Source: an uncultured Tateyamaria sp.
Lineage (GTDB): Bacteria > Pseudomonadota > Alphaproteobacteria > Rhodobacterales > Rhodobacteraceae
Direction: 5' to 3'
DNA length: 64,000 bases
Assembly: GCF_947504105.1 (NCBI RefSeq)
Contig: NZ_CANNGP010000026.1
Coordinates: 1 to 64,000 of the forward strand
The translations under genes and the position numbers were made by a program. Below, in pieces: positions 49,358 through 59,379 of this stretch. How positions within the stretch are numbered: the stretch's first letter is position 1; each line of letters starts with the position of its first letter. The notes under the pieces are model-generated. The model ran no database searches. It saw nothing but the letters and a program-made list of their open reading frames with translations, and was not told the origin of the DNA.

Positions 49358-50899
49358 ATGAATGACAGTCTTTTTATCGGCGGTGGCGGTGTTGAGTACG
49401 CTGACAAGCAGGGCTTGACGCTAAAATACGCCAATCGCCATGGGCTGATCGCCGGGGCAACGGGAACGGGCAAGACCGTCACACTTCAAATCCTTGCCGA
49501 GGGTTTCTCGAATGCCGGGGTGCCGGTGTTTCTATCGGACGTCAAAGGCGACCTGTCCGGGCTGGCCAAATCGGGTACCTCGGATCACAAGCTGCACGAG
49601 CCATTCACGGAGCGTGCGGCGAAGATCGGGTTTACCGACTATGGCTACCACGCCTGTCCGGTCACCTTCTGGGACATGTTCGGTCAGCAAGGGCACCCGG
49701 TGCGCACGACAGTATCAGAGATGGGGCCGCTTTTACTGGCTCAGCTGCTTGAGTTGACCGAGGCGCAAGAGGGTATTCTGAACATCGCCTTCCGCCTTGC
49801 GGACGAAGAGGGCATGCCGCTGCTGGATCTGAAGGATCTTCAGGCGCTTTTGGTCTGGGTGGGTGAGAATGCCAAGGATCTTAGTTTGCGGTATGGCAAC
49901 GTGTCGTCACAATCGATCGGCGCGATTCAACGGCGGCTGCTTGTGTTGGAAAATCAGGGCGCGAGCCAATTGTTCGGCGAGCCGGCGCTTGAGCTGTCAG
50001 ACCTGATGCGAACGGACGCAGGAGGCAAAGGGATGGTGAACATCCTTGCTGCCGATCAGCTGATGGGTGCGCCCAAGCTCTATGCCACGTTCCTGCTATG
50101 GCTGTTGTCCGAGTTGTTCGAGGAACTGCCCGAGGTAGGTGACCCGGACAAGCCCAAGCTGGTCTTCTTTTTCGACGAAGCGCACTTGCTGTTCGAAGAT
50201 GCCCCGAAGGCGTTGGTGGACAAAGTGGAACAAGTGGCGCGGCTGATCCGGTCCAAGGGGGTTGGCGTCTACTTTATCACTCAAAACCCTGCGGACGTTC
50301 CGGAGGATATCCTCGGCCAGTTGGGCAACCGGTTCCAACACGCGTTGCGCGCCTTTACCGCCAAGGATCGCAAGGAATTGCGCATGGCTGCCGAAACCTA
50401 CCGTGAGAACCCGCGCTTTGAAACGGAAGAAGCCATTCGCGAAGTGGGGGTGGGTGAAGCCGTTACCTCTATGTTGCAAAAGAAAGGTGTGCCGGGGATT
50501 GTCGAGCGCACTTTGATCCGCCCACCTTCGTCGCAATTGGGGCCGATCACGAGCGCCGAGCGCAAAGCTCATCTGACGGCCAGTGATATGGCTGGAAAGT
50601 ACGATAAGACGTTGGACAGGAAGTCTGCCTTCGAAATCCTAAGCGCGCGTGCTGACACCGCCGCAAAGGATGCGGCAGAAGCAGAGGAAAAGGCCGAGGA
50701 GATGGAACCTGTCTTGCGCGAGTTCAATGCAGGTCGCCGCTATTCGGGCAAGCGGGTGACCCGTTCGACCTCTCGTTCCACGCGCCGTGGCGCAAGCTTT
50801 GGCGAGGCAATGACAAAGATGGTGGTCAAAGAACTGACCGGAACCACGGGTCGCCGGATGGTGCGCGGCATTTTGGGCGGCCTCTTCAAAGGTCGTTGA
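49358..50899 (+). CDS. HerA-like DUF853 (YjgR-type) ATPase
   Basis: A 513-residue P-loop ATPase of the HerA/FtsK superfamily, DUF853 type. The opening [16 protein letters not shown], Walker [13 protein letters not shown] near residue 35 and Walker [14 protein letters not shown] are present. The C-terminus is basic and rich in Arg/Lys ([16 protein letters not shown]). DNA translocation or helicase activity is inferred from the superfamily; the in vivo role is unknown. ATG 49358 gives the family-typical start; 49337 and 49316 are in frame. Confidence 0.87.
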   Translation: MNDSLFIGGGGVEYADKQGLTLKYANRHGLIAGATGTGKTVTLQILAEGFSNAGVPVFLSDVKGDLSGLAKSGTSDHKLHEPFTERAAKIGFTDYGYHACPVTFWDMFGQQGHPVRTTVSEMGPLLLAQLLELTEAQEGILNIAFRLADEEGMPLLDLKDLQALLVWVGENAKDLSLRYGNVSSQSIGAIQRRLLVLENQGASQLFGEPALELSDLMRTDAGGKGMVNILAADQLMGAPKLYATFLLWLLSELFEELPEVGDPDKPKLVFFFDEAHLLFEDAPKALVDKVEQVARLIRSKGVGVYFITQNPADVPEDILGQLGNRFQHALRAFTAKDRKELRMAAETYRENPRFETEEAIREVGVGEAVTSMLQKKGVPGIVERTLIRPPSSQLGPITSAERKAHLTASDMAGKYDKTLDRKSAFEILSARADTAAKDAAEAEEKAEEMEPVLREFNAGRRYSGKRVTRSTSRSTRRGASFGEAMTKMVVKELTGTTGRRMVRGILGGLFKGR

Positions 50900-50959
50900 C
50901 AGTGTACCATATCAATCAGGAAGGCATTTCGCCTTTGTCCATGTGAGGCCCGGACAGCC

Positions 50960-51259
50960 ATGCCTGATGCGCATCGATTGAGACATGTTGTATTCTTCAG
51001 GGCAAAGGATCGCGCGGATGTGGACCGTGTGTTTGATGGCTTGTCCATTCTGGAGGCAAACCCGCATGCTGATGTGACCTCGGTCCGGAAGAACACGCAT
51101 AATGATGAACTGTCGGATGAAATCGATGTGGTCGTTTATGCCGAGTTCAAGGACAACCATGCGCTGGCCGCCTATAAGGTACATCCGCTCTACCAGCAGT
51201 CCATCGACATCGTGCGACCCTTGCGCGACCTGCGGGTTGCGGCGGATATCACGTTCTGA
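50960..51259 (+). CDS. Dabb-family (stress-responsive A/B barrel) protein
   Basis: A 99-residue small alpha/beta barrel protein. RHVVFFRAKDRADVDRVFDGL opens it and YAEFKDNHALAAYKVHPLYQ is the characteristic middle. Function within the family varies and is unknown here. It is convergent with the DUF2306 gene, with an 11-base overlap at the 3' ends. Confidence 0.85.
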   Translation: MPDAHRLRHVVFFRAKDRADVDRVFDGLSILEANPHADVTSVRKNTHNDELSDEIDVVVYAEFKDNHALAAYKVHPLYQQSIDIVRPLRDLRVAADITF

Positions 51260-51932
51260 CCAGAACCGGCGTGCGCCGTAGCCACCATTCCAGCACCAAC
51301 AGATATGGCAGGTAGAAGGCAAACATATTGATTTGGTCGAACAGGCCGGAAAAGTCCGGCTCCGCCGCTCGCCCGCAGACGTTTTCACCGAGTGTGCAGG
51401 TTATGCCGTACCACAAGCCATAATGCAGCCGATAAAGCCATGAACCCAAACCCAGAACAATGAGCCGCAAACCCCAGCGGCGATGGTGCGTATAATCGCG
51501 GGAAATGGCAAGGCGCGGGGTTTGAATCGCGGCCACGATCATCAGGATGCCGTAGAGGCCAAATGCAACCGACATCAGTGGCCCGCCAACAGTGCTGCTG
51601 AGTGCGATATAAGTCAGACCGCCCATTCCGGTGAGCAAGGCTGTTACGGCAAGCACGCGGCCAGAGATGCGGTGAACACGCGGCCAGCGGTGGCGGATTG
51701 GCTCCGCGAGTTGTACGACGGATGGCAGTGTGACGAGGGCGCCTGATATCATATGAGCAAAGAGTGCCATGAGGCTGGTGCCTGGGCCGGTCAGCCGCTC
51801 GATGGCTAAGGGATCGCCAGCAAGACCACGTGTGCCTCGTGCGGCGGAGTACCAAACAAAGCCCTGGATCAACACGAACAGCAGCAAGAGCCCCGCAATC
51901 GTCCATTTGGTGCGGGTCGCGCTGCGCTGCAT
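51249..51932 (-). CDS. DUF2306-type membrane protein
   Basis: A 227-residue inner-membrane protein with about six hydrophobic segments. The pattern RHRWPRVHRISGRV followed by TYIALSSTVGG and the HHRRWGLRL loop matches DUF2306 as I recall it. His residues in loops may bind haem or metal, but this is not established. It is adjacent to the liv operon on the same strand but probably separate. Confidence 0.75.
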   Translation of the reverse strand: MQRSATRTKWTIAGLLLLFVLIQGFVWYSAARGTRGLAGDPLAIERLTGPGTSLMALFAHMISGALVTLPSVVQLAEPIRHRWPRVHRISGRVLAVTALLTGMGGLTYIALSSTVGGPLMSVAFGLYGILMIVAAIQTPRLAISRDYTHHRRWGLRLIVLGLGSWLYRLHYGLWYGITCTLGENVCGRAAEPDFSGLFDQINMFAFYLPYLLVLEWWLRRTPVLVRT

Positions 51933-51933
51933 G

Positions 51934-53238
51934 CTATCTCTCCGGTATCAACCCTCGCGGACTGAACCGTAGCACCAGAAGCAGGACAACCCCCATGGTT
52001 AAAAGTCGCATATGGGCGGCGCTATCGAGCAAATGTTCGCGTAGCCAGAAACCTTCGGCCATGCCCGAGGTGGTTATTTGCATGACCCATAGGCCGATCG
52101 GTTCGACCATGACCCAGAGCCACCAGATCAGGAAGCCGCCAAGAACTGCGCCAAGGTTGTTGCCCGACCCGCCCACGATCACCATGACCCAGATCAGGAA
52201 TGTGAAACGAAGCGGTTGGTAGGTACCCGGTGTGAGTTGTCCGTCCAGTGTGGTCATCATTGCGCCTGCGATGCCGCAGATGGCGGAACCCAACACGAAG
52301 ATTTGCAGGTGGCGGGCCGTGACATCCTTGCCCATGGCTTCGGCGGCCACTTCGTTGTCGCGGATTGCGCGCATCATGCGGCCCCATGGCGAATGCAGAG
52401 CGCGTTGGGCCAATAGGAACAGGATCAGAAGGACTGCGGTGAAAAGGCCCGCGTAGATCGTCTTGACCCAGAGGGTAGAGGCTGTGACCGGATCAAGGCC
52501 GAGGTTGATGACCCGCTCCACGAAGGTTTCGCTTTTTTGCAAGTTGATCTCGTACGGTGCTGGGCGTGGCAGTCCGACTACATTTTTCACACCGCGCGCC
52601 AGCCAATCCTCGTTCTTGAGCACTGCAATAATGATCTCGGCGATGCCCAGCGTAGCAATGGCCAGATAGTCCGATCGCAGGCCAAGAGCTGTCTTGCCGA
52701 TAATCCAGGCCGCCCCGGCGGCAAGCACGCCACCCACGGGCCACGCCATCAACACGGGCAGACCAAGCCCCCCCAAATAGCCTGCATTGGCCGGGTTCAC
52801 CGCCTCAACGGCCTGCACGCCACCGTCAAAGACGCCACGATAGATAAAAAAACCGGCGATCAGGATCACGATCATCCCAAGCGCCCGAACGTACCCCTTG
52901 GGCAACGCGTTGTAGGCGAGGATGGCGCCCACAATCGTAGCAGCGCCAAGGATCAACGCAAGGATCACGCGCAACCCACCGGCGGCCCAGGCCTCACCCA
53001 CCGGCGGCATCGAGATCAGCACAGTGGCGAGTCCTCCAAGGGCGACGAAACCCATGATGCCCACGTTGAACAGACCCGCGAACCCCCATTGCAAGTTCAC
53101 CCCCAGCGCCATGATGGCCGAGATCAGCCCGAAATTGACAATGGTGATGGCGAGGTTCCACGATGTCATCATCCCGGTGCCAATGATGAGAGCGGCGATG
53201 AAGCCGAAATAGACGAAGTTTCGTGTCGTGTCGGTCAT
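51934..53238 (-). CDS. livM: branched-chain amino-acid ABC transporter permease LivM-type
   Basis: A 434-residue membrane permease of the LivM class, forming the channel with LivH. About ten helices are predicted, with the conserved NLQWGFAGLFNVGIMGFVALGG and IRDNEVAAEAMGKDV loop. ATG 53238 is chosen (MTDTTRNFVYFGF) because it overlaps the livH stop (ATGA); a longer frame exists upstream but lies within livH. It is the last gene of the liv operon. Confidence 0.93.
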   Translation of the reverse strand: MTDTTRNFVYFGFIAALIIGTGMMTSWNLAITIVNFGLISAIMALGVNLQWGFAGLFNVGIMGFVALGGLATVLISMPPVGEAWAAGGLRVILALILGAATIVGAILAYNALPKGYVRALGMIVILIAGFFIYRGVFDGGVQAVEAVNPANAGYLGGLGLPVLMAWPVGGVLAAGAAWIIGKTALGLRSDYLAIATLGIAEIIIAVLKNEDWLARGVKNVVGLPRPAPYEINLQKSETFVERVINLGLDPVTASTLWVKTIYAGLFTAVLLILFLLAQRALHSPWGRMMRAIRDNEVAAEAMGKDVTARHLQIFVLGSAICGIAGAMMTTLDGQLTPGTYQPLRFTFLIWVMVIVGGSGNNLGAVLGGFLIWWLWVMVEPIGLWVMQITTSGMAEGFWLREHLLDSAAHMRLLTMGVVLLLVLRFSPRGLIPER

Positions 53239-54245
53239 ACGGATTTCCCCGCAAACAGGCCCGTGGGCCGGAACAGAAGCACGATCAGCAGGATCACGAA
53301 GCTGACGGCGAATTTGTAGTCGGTGGATAGAAGCTGGGCGAGGCCATCGGGGGCCAGTGCGTCGGGTAGCGCGTAGCCTGCCACCTTTTTCCAAGCGTAG
53401 GTGATTATCACTTCGGAAAAGGCGATGGTAAAGCCGCCGGCTATGGCGCCCAGCGGGTTGCCGAGCCCACCCACAATGGCGGAGGCGAAGATGGGCAGCA
53501 GAAGCTGGAAATAGACAAAGGGCTTGAACGACTTGTCGAGGCCGTAGAGAACTCCCGCAACCGTCGCCAATGCCGCCACGATCAGCCATGTGACCATCAC
53601 CACCCGCTCGGGGTTGATGCCGGACAGGAGTGCCAGGTCCTCGTTGTCTGAGTAAGCCCGCATGGACTTCCCCGTGCGCGTGCGGTTCAGGAAGTAGAAC
53701 AGCAGCGCCACGACGATGATGGCCGTGATAACGGTAAGCCCCTGGGTGGTCTTGATTGCCAAACCTTCCTTGAGTCCGGTCAGCGCCTTGAACTCACGCA
53801 CCGAGATAATGAAGCGTTCGCCGTCGGCAAAGCGTTGGTCGTTGGGGCCGATGATAAAGCGCACAAGGCCGTTCATGATGAACATGACGCCAAGGGAAAC
53901 CATGACGAAGATGATCGGTTTCGCCTTTTGTTCGCGGTAGAAGCGGTAGACGCCGCGGTCGGTTGCCAGCACGAAAAGCGCACAGACTGCGATGCCAAAG
54001 GGCAGGGCGAGTAGGGCGGTTGGCAGCGGGCCGGCGCTGATCCCTGCCGCCTGGAAGGCCCAGGTGATGAGGATCGTTGCCATGGTGCCAAAGGCCATTG
54101 TGTCGCCATGGGCGAAATTCGAAAAGCGCAGGATGCCGTAGATCAATGTGACCCCAAGCGCGCCGAGGGCCAGTTGGCTGCCGTAGGCGATGGCGGGGAT
54201 CAGGACGAAGTTCGAGAGGGTGATGAAGGCGTTGAGGAGGTCCAT
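53235..54245 (-). CDS. livH: branched-chain amino-acid ABC transporter permease LivH-type
   Basis: A 336-residue membrane permease with about eight helices. The LivH motif LGVTLIYGILRFSNFAHGD is near residue 35, and AYSDNEDLALLSGINPERV is the EAA-like loop. ATG 54245 is chosen; the longer frame adds six residues. Its start overlaps the preceding small secreted-protein gene by one base and its stop overlaps livM by four, so translation is tightly coupled. Confidence 0.94.
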   Translation of the reverse strand: MDLLNAFITLSNFVLIPAIAYGSQLALGALGVTLIYGILRFSNFAHGDTMAFGTMATILITWAFQAAGISAGPLPTALLALPFGIAVCALFVLATDRGVYRFYREQKAKPIIFVMVSLGVMFIMNGLVRFIIGPNDQRFADGERFIISVREFKALTGLKEGLAIKTTQGLTVITAIIVVALLFYFLNRTRTGKSMRAYSDNEDLALLSGINPERVVMVTWLIVAALATVAGVLYGLDKSFKPFVYFQLLLPIFASAIVGGLGNPLGAIAGGFTIAFSEVIITYAWKKVAGYALPDALAPDGLAQLLSTDYKFAVSFVILLIVLLFRPTGLFAGKSV

Positions 54246-54643
54246 TATTCGATCACCTCGCAACGACCAGAATAGGTGATGACCATGGGTATTTCGGGCA
54301 ATGTGACCACGAAGCGTGCATCGCCTGTTTCAGTCACCAAGAGCCGCTCCTCGTTTTCTTCGAATATGTCGCCAGCGATATATTGTGCCATCTCGTTCCG
54401 CACAGCCATTAAGCCACGGGTTTCGCCCGCCAAATCTGATTTGAGAGCACGGGAAATCATACCTTTTGGGCCAAGCGGCTTCAGCAAGTAGGTAAGCGTC
54501 ATCTCATAGTCAGTCGCAGTGCAACCGTCTGTGTCCACGCACTCTGTCGTGAACAGGCACGCCATCTTTTGGTTCGTTTGAGCAACGGCGGGCATTGCAC
54601 AAGCCAAAATCGCCGGCAACGACAGAACGGTAAAGGTCTTCAT
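54245..54643 (-). CDS. secreted protein of unknown function in the liv operon (first)
   Basis: A 132-residue protein with signal peptide MKTFTVLSLPAILACAMPAVA. Four mature Cys (CLFTTECVDTDGC and a late SGRCEVIE) could form disulfides. No family recognised. It is located between livF and livH, overlapping livH by one base and starting three bases after livF, so it is co-translated with the transporter. It may aid or modulate the liv system, but no evidence beyond context. Confidence 0.7.
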   Translation of the reverse strand: MKTFTVLSLPAILACAMPAVAQTNQKMACLFTTECVDTDGCTATDYEMTLTYLLKPLGPKGMISRALKSDLAGETRGLMAVRNEMAQYIAGDIFEENEERLLVTETGDARFVVTLPEIPMVITYSGRCEVIE

Positions 54644-54646
54644 GTC

Positions 54647-55366
54647 TTACCCCCCCAAAAAACTCTTGCGCACTTCTGGATCGGCCAACAATTCCTTGCC
54701 GGTCCCCGTATACGCGTTCCGGCCTTGCACCAACACATAACCTTTGTCTGCAATCTCAAGCGCTTGGCGGGCGTTCTGTTCGACCATCAGGATCGGGATG
54801 CCGGTGCGAGCCACCTCGATGATGCGGTCAAAGAGTTCATCCATGACGATGGGGCTGACGCCCGCAGTGGGTTCGTCCAGCATCAGCACCTTGGGCTGGG
54901 TCATCAGCGCACGCCCAACGGCGACCTGCTGGCGCTGGCCGCCTGACAGCTCTCCGGCGGCCTGATACCGCTTTTCCTTGAGGATTGGGAACAACTCGTA
55001 CACTTGTGCCATCGTCTCGCGAAAGTCGTCGCGCCGGATGAACGCACCCATTTCCAAGTTTTCCTCGACGGTCATGGACCTGAAAATGTTGGAGGTCTGA
55101 GGGACAAAACCCATGCCCTTGGCCACCCGGTCCTGTGGCGACAGGTCTGTAATATCCTCGCCGTCGAGCCGGACAGAGCCTTGACGGACAGTGAGCATGC
55201 CAAACACCGCCTTCATCGCGGTCGACTTGCCTGCACCGTTGGGGCCCACGATCACCGCAATCTCACCCGGGTTCACCGCGATGGTGCAATCGTGTAGGAT
55301 ATCCGGTCCGGCGCCGTAACCGCTGGTCATCGTGTCACCGATCAAAAAGGCAGTGTCTGTGTTCAT
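54647..55366 (-). CDS. livF: branched-chain amino-acid ABC transporter ATPase LivF-type
   Basis: A 239-residue ATPase energising import. Walker A is GPNGAGKST near residue 42, the signature is LSGGQRQQVAVGRAL and Walker B is VLMLDEPTAGVSP. ATG 55366 is chosen (MNTDTAFLIGDTM); a longer frame to 55618 has no support and overlaps the next gene. It pairs with LivG. Confidence 0.93.
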   Translation of the reverse strand: MNTDTAFLIGDTMTSGYGAGPDILHDCTIAVNPGEIAVIVGPNGAGKSTAMKAVFGMLTVRQGSVRLDGEDITDLSPQDRVAKGMGFVPQTSNIFRSMTVEENLEMGAFIRRDDFRETMAQVYELFPILKEKRYQAAGELSGGQRQQVAVGRALMTQPKVLMLDEPTAGVSPIVMDELFDRIIEVARTGIPILMVEQNARQALEIADKGYVLVQGRNAYTGTGKELLADPEVRKSFLGG

Positions 55367-55475
55367 GGTCTTTCCGGTTCCGGGAACATGCTGCAACGTG
55401 CCAGCCCCTTTGGGATTGGCAATCGAGACGTCTTTGTTACCGCGCGCGTCCTGATGGGATTGTTCGAGGAGGTGG

Positions 55476-56021
55476 TCACTCGGCGCTCCTGAACTGGGCC
55501 AGAGACCCGATATGAAGGTCGCGCAAGGGCTGTTCCACCACCTCGACGCGTTCAGACTTACTGCGCTTTTCCTGGACGGTGTAGACCAACAGTACGTTGT
55601 TTTGCAGTGGCAGTGCATCGACCATGATGGCGGCCATTACATCACCATCTTTGTGACGGCCCAGCATTTCGGTTCGCATCGTATCAGCCCCAACAATCTT
55701 GCCTGGTCCACTCACAAAATCAGACAGCTCATGGAAGCGTGCCGTGCCTTTGCCCATGATCTGAAATGTCACCATATCAAAGACATCGTCCCAAGAGGCG
55801 ATGTCCCGGTCGATGGGCATGACAGCGATATGGGACGATACAAGCGGGTCGTCCTGGAGTACGAAGGTTGTCACCAGATCAGGCATCGCCGCGCGCGTGG
55901 CAAAGGCGTTTCTCTCGCGCAAGTCCGAGCAATAGGTGATGTCCGCAACAATGGGTTTGCAATCAGCTATCGCGGCAACGGGCAACAGAGCCGCAAGGGC
56001 TAGACAGGCAATGACCTTCAT
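55476..56021 (-). CDS. secreted protein of unknown function in the liv operon (second)
   Basis: A 181-residue protein with signal peptide [19 protein letters not shown] and two mature Cys (DCKPIVADITYCSD). No family recognised and no similarity by eye to the other secreted protein of this operon beyond size and export. It overlaps livG by four bases (ATGA) and precedes livF by about 110 bases. Function unknown; position implies co-expression with the transporter. Confidence 0.7.
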   Translation of the reverse strand: MKVIACLALAALLPVAAIADCKPIVADITYCSDLRERNAFATRAAMPDLVTTFVLQDDPLVSSHIAVMPIDRDIASWDDVFDMVTFQIMGKGTARFHELSDFVSGPGKIVGADTMRTEMLGRHKDGDVMAAIMVDALPLQNNVLLVYTVQEKRSKSERVEVVEQPLRDLHIGSLAQFRSAE

Positions 56022-56800
56022 GCGCCCACTTTGTCCTTATTCTTTAGACCGGTGCCCAGATACGCCTCGATCACATGCTCGTTCGCCTTGATCTCGTCCA
56101 GCGTACCTTCGGCAAGTACTTTGCCCTCGGCCATACAAATCACTGGGTCGCAGATGCGCCCGATAAAATCCATGTCGTGTTCAATAACAACAAAGGTGTA
56201 GTTACGTTCTTTGTTCAGACGCAGGATCGCGTCACCGATGGTGTTGAGTAGGGTGCGGTTTACGCCTGCACCAACCTCGTCCAAAAAAACAATCTTGGCG
56301 TCGACCATCATGGTGCGGCCAAGTTCCAGAAGCTTCTTTTGCCCGCCAGAGACCTGACCGGCCTTGTGGTCGGCGAGGTGTTCGATGGTCAGAAACTCAA
56401 GCACTTCGTCAGCCTTGGCCGCGAGTGCGCGTTCCTCGTCCGCGATCCGCTTGCGTCCAAACCACGTGTTCCAAAGGGTTTCGCCCGATTGCGTGCCAGG
56501 TACCATCATAAGGTTCTCGCGGCAGGACATTGAACTGAATTCATGCGCGATCTGGAAAGTACGCAGGAGACCCTTGTGGAACAGCGTGTGGGGCGGCAGG
56601 CCAGTGATGTCATCGCCATCCATGGTCACGCGTCCCGACGTTGGTGGAAGAACGCCAGCGATAACATTGAAAAGAGTGGTTTTTCCGGCGCCGTTCGGAC
56701 CAATTAGACCAGTAATTGACCCGGGTTGAATCGATAGCGACGCACCATCGACCGCGTGAAACCCGCCGAAGTGTTTGTGAATATCGTCTACGACGATCAT
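56018..56800 (-). CDS. livG: branched-chain amino-acid ABC transporter ATPase LivG-type
   Basis: A 260-residue ATPase partner of LivF. Walker A is [12 protein letters not shown] near residue 35, the signature is [13 protein letters not shown] and Walker B is [13 protein letters not shown]. The typical RTFQIAHEF segment is present. It overlaps the next gene by four bases. The intercistronic hairpin at 56845-56868 separates it from the binding-protein gene upstream. Confidence 0.93.
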   Translation of the reverse strand: MIVVDDIHKHFGGFHAVDGASLSIQPGSITGLIGPNGAGKTTLFNVIAGVLPPTSGRVTMDGDDITGLPPHTLFHKGLLRTFQIAHEFSSMSCRENLMMVPGTQSGETLWNTWFGRKRIADEERALAAKADEVLEFLTIEHLADHKAGQVSGGQKKLLELGRTMMVDAKIVFLDEVGAGVNRTLLNTIGDAILRLNKERNYTFVVIEHDMDFIGRICDPVICMAEGKVLAEGTLDEIKANEHVIEAYLGTGLKNKDKVGA

Positions 56801-56844
56801 GTCTTTCCCCGCGTCACTTTAAGAGTGATCTTCAAGATATTGAA

Positions 56845-56868
56845 ACAGCCCGAGAGAACCCGGGCTGT
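56845..56868 (-). terminator. intercistronic hairpin between the binding-protein gene and livG
   Basis: ACAGCCCG / CGGGCTGT form an eight-base stem. On the minus strand it follows the binding-protein gene and is followed by TTTCAAT. A partial terminator or stabilising hairpin here would give more binding protein than transporter, as is common. Confidence 0.65.
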
Positions 56869-56888
56869 CCATTGGTTCTGAAGCCCGT

Positions 56889-58088
56889 TTAGCGGTACTT
56901 GGCCGTGGTGATTTCGCCACTCTCGATGACGATCTGGCGGTAGTTGCCCGCGCTTTCGCCCGCACCGATCAATTCGACCGCTGTCGCACCAACATAGTCG
57001 ATGTCGCCACCGTCCTTGATGATCTGTAGCGCCTTGGCCAGCTCACCGGGGAAGATCTGTTCGCCGGGCGCGTTGGCAACGTCCATGACATGGTCTTTGT
57101 AGTCGTTGCTGTCTTTCGAGTTGGCCGCTTGCATCGCCAGCATGATCAGGGCCGCAGCATCATAGCTTTCTGGTGTGAAGGGCGAGGTGGCGTCGAACGC
57201 ATCCCCAACCATTTCCGTGAATTTCGCCGCGCCCGGGCTATCGGTGCCGGGGTGTTGACCGGTCGAACCTTCGATCTCGTCACCAAAGTTTTCCTGCAGC
57301 TTCGCGCCGATCATGCCGTCAGGAAAGTGGAACGTGTCGAAGGCACCGGAATCCAGAGCTGCACGCACGATACCGGAGCCGCCCTGATCCACGTAGCCCG
57401 CGACCACCAGACGCTCACCGCCAGCCGCCGCCAACGCGCCGACTTCAGCCGAGTAGTCGGCTTTGCCGTCTTCGTGGGCTGCGTTGATCGTCACGCTGCC
57501 GCCTGCGGCTTCGAACGCGGCCTGGAAGGAATCCGCCAGCCCCTTGCCGTAGTCGTTATTAGTGTACGTGACGGCGACTTCCTTAATGCCTTCTTCCATT
57601 AGCACCTCGGTCATCACGACGCCCTGACGAGCGTCCGACGGCGCGGTACGGAAGAAAAGACCGTTATCTTCGTTATCATTATGCGACAAGCCGGGCGAGG
57701 TGGCCGAGGGCGACACCATGACGACGCCGTTGGCAACCGCAACGTTATTCAGGATTGCACCGGTCACGCCTGAGCAGTCCGCGCCCATGATCCCATCGAC
57801 TTTGTCCGAGGTCACCAGACGTTCAGCGGCGGCCGTGGCCGCGCCAGCATCAACGCAGGTGCTGTCCGCACGGACCGATGTCACTGTGGCACTGTCGAGC
57901 AGCAGGCCGGAGTCAGTGACTTCCTTCATTGCCAGTTCGGCGCCGTCAGCCATAGACGGTGTCAGCGATTCAATGGGACCGGTGAACCCCAGAATAATGC
58001 CGATTTTGACTTCTTTCGCGTGGCCACCGGCGAATGCAGTGCCAGCCATCAGCGCTGTTGCGGCCGACGCCATAAGCAGTTTTTTCAT
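56889..58088 (-). CDS. livK: periplasmic branched-chain amino-acid-binding protein
   Basis: A 399-residue secreted binding protein. Signal peptide MKKLLMASAATALMAGTAFA. The mature fold is the Leu/Ile/Val-binding type (KIGIILGFTGPIESL, GADCSGVTGAIL, VTYTNNDYGKGLADSFQ). ATG 58088 is chosen over the frame open to 58196 because it gives the signal peptide; TGTTTTCTCCCTG (plus strand), i.e. GGGAGAA on the minus, lies just upstream. The name livK follows context; the ligand could also be an amide or other amino acid. Confidence 0.9.
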   Translation of the reverse strand: MKKLLMASAATALMAGTAFAGGHAKEVKIGIILGFTGPIESLTPSMADGAELAMKEVTDSGLLLDSATVTSVRADSTCVDAGAATAAAERLVTSDKVDGIMGADCSGVTGAILNNVAVANGVVMVSPSATSPGLSHNDNEDNGLFFRTAPSDARQGVVMTEVLMEEGIKEVAVTYTNNDYGKGLADSFQAAFEAAGGSVTINAAHEDGKADYSAEVGALAAAGGERLVVAGYVDQGGSGIVRAALDSGAFDTFHFPDGMIGAKLQENFGDEIEGSTGQHPGTDSPGAAKFTEMVGDAFDATSPFTPESYDAAALIMLAMQAANSKDSNDYKDHVMDVANAPGEQIFPGELAKALQIIKDGGDIDYVGATAVELIGAGESAGNYRQIVIESGEITTAKYR

Positions 58089-58246
58089 TTTGTTTTCTCC
58101 CTGTGGATCATTGTCCTGGCGCGGAGCGTAAGCGGGCGATGAGAAAAAGAAAAGTCGAATAGTCCGAGCTACCGCACAGGAATGTGGGTGGATCAAGCCG
58201 CGTGGATGACTAGCTATGATGCAAACCGATTATGGAGGATGCCCAG

Positions 58247-59335
58247 ATGCCCCGTTTTGCCGTTTTAGTCATGACCTTACTGCCCGTACCAGCCCTTGCG
58301 CTGGAGACGGATCGAGGTGCTGTAACGGTGACCCCGGTGGTCACGGGATTGGATGAGCCTTGGGGGGTGGCAGAGTTGCCGGACGGCAGTCTTCTGGTGA
58401 CCGAACGCGACGGGCGGCTGGTGCATGTGTCCAGTGGTCAGGCCAGAGCAGTGGATGGGGTGCCGCGCGTGGCAGCCCAAGGGCAGGGGGGACTGTTAGA
58501 CATTACCCTGGCACGTGATTTCGCCACGTCGCGTACTGTGTTTCTCACCTATTCTAAACCACAGGGGCGCGGGTCAGGCACAGCGCTCGCAGCGGCTGAA
58601 TTTACTCGCGATGGAGCGGGGCTTGAGAACCTGCGCGACCTTTTTGAAAGCGCTCGGGGCGGTAGTACGGGCCGCCATTTCGGCAGCCGCGTGGTCGAAG
58701 CCCCGGATGGTACGCTTTATACAACCATTGGTGATCGGGGTGATCGCCCATCCGCCCAGGACCGTTCAAACCATAATGGCGCTATTGTTCGGGTGAATCG
58801 TGACGGCACTGTACCCGCCGACAACCCCTTTGTCGGTCAGGATGGCATCCAGCCACATATCTGGTCTTATGGACACCGCAATCCGCAGGGTGCGGGGCTT
58901 GATGCCCGCGGCACGCTTTGGACAGCAGAGCATGGCGCGCGCGGCGGGGATGAGGTGAACCGCGTGCGAAAAGGCGCCAATTTTGGATGGCCGGTTATTT
59001 CCTATGGCGTTCACTATTCCGGCGCGACCATCGGAGAGGGCACCTCGCAAGACGGGATGGAGCAACCCGCCTTCTATTGGGATCCGTCTATGGCCCCATC
59101 AGGATTGATGGTTTACCAAGGCGATATGTTTCCCGAATGGAGAGGGAGCATGTTCGTCGGTTCACTCAAGTTCAGCTATATTTCGCGACTTGACGTGGAG
59201 GGCAGCGCTGTCCGGGAGGTCGAGCAGATCGAAGGAGATGAAACCCTCCGTGTCCGGGATATTGTCGAAGCCCCGGATGGCAGTATTCTGTTTATCTCGG
59301 TTGGCAATGGTACGGTGTACCGGATGACGCGGTGA
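58247..59335 (+). CDS. PQQ-dependent sugar dehydrogenase (GSDH/YliI-Asd type)
   Basis: A 362-residue secreted six-bladed beta-propeller with signal peptide MPRFAVLVMTLLPVPALA. Motifs GLDEPWGVAELPDGSLLVTERDGR, GRHFGSR, SYGHRNPQG and HGARGGDEVNRV are those of soluble glucose/aldose dehydrogenases using PQQ. No PQQ synthesis genes are visible here. GGAGGA is seven bases before ATG 58247; ATG 58232 is in frame. Substrate unknown. Confidence 0.88.
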   Translation: MPRFAVLVMTLLPVPALALETDRGAVTVTPVVTGLDEPWGVAELPDGSLLVTERDGRLVHVSSGQARAVDGVPRVAAQGQGGLLDITLARDFATSRTVFLTYSKPQGRGSGTALAAAEFTRDGAGLENLRDLFESARGGSTGRHFGSRVVEAPDGTLYTTIGDRGDRPSAQDRSNHNGAIVRVNRDGTVPADNPFVGQDGIQPHIWSYGHRNPQGAGLDARGTLWTAEHGARGGDEVNRVRKGANFGWPVISYGVHYSGATIGEGTSQDGMEQPAFYWDPSMAPSGLMVYQGDMFPEWRGSMFVGSLKFSYISRLDVEGSAVREVEQIEGDETLRVRDIVEAPDGSILFISVGNGTVYRMTR

Positions 59336-59379
59336 TATGCGTGCGTTAGGGTGGGGACGGAAGAGGGAGGAGTACCGGT

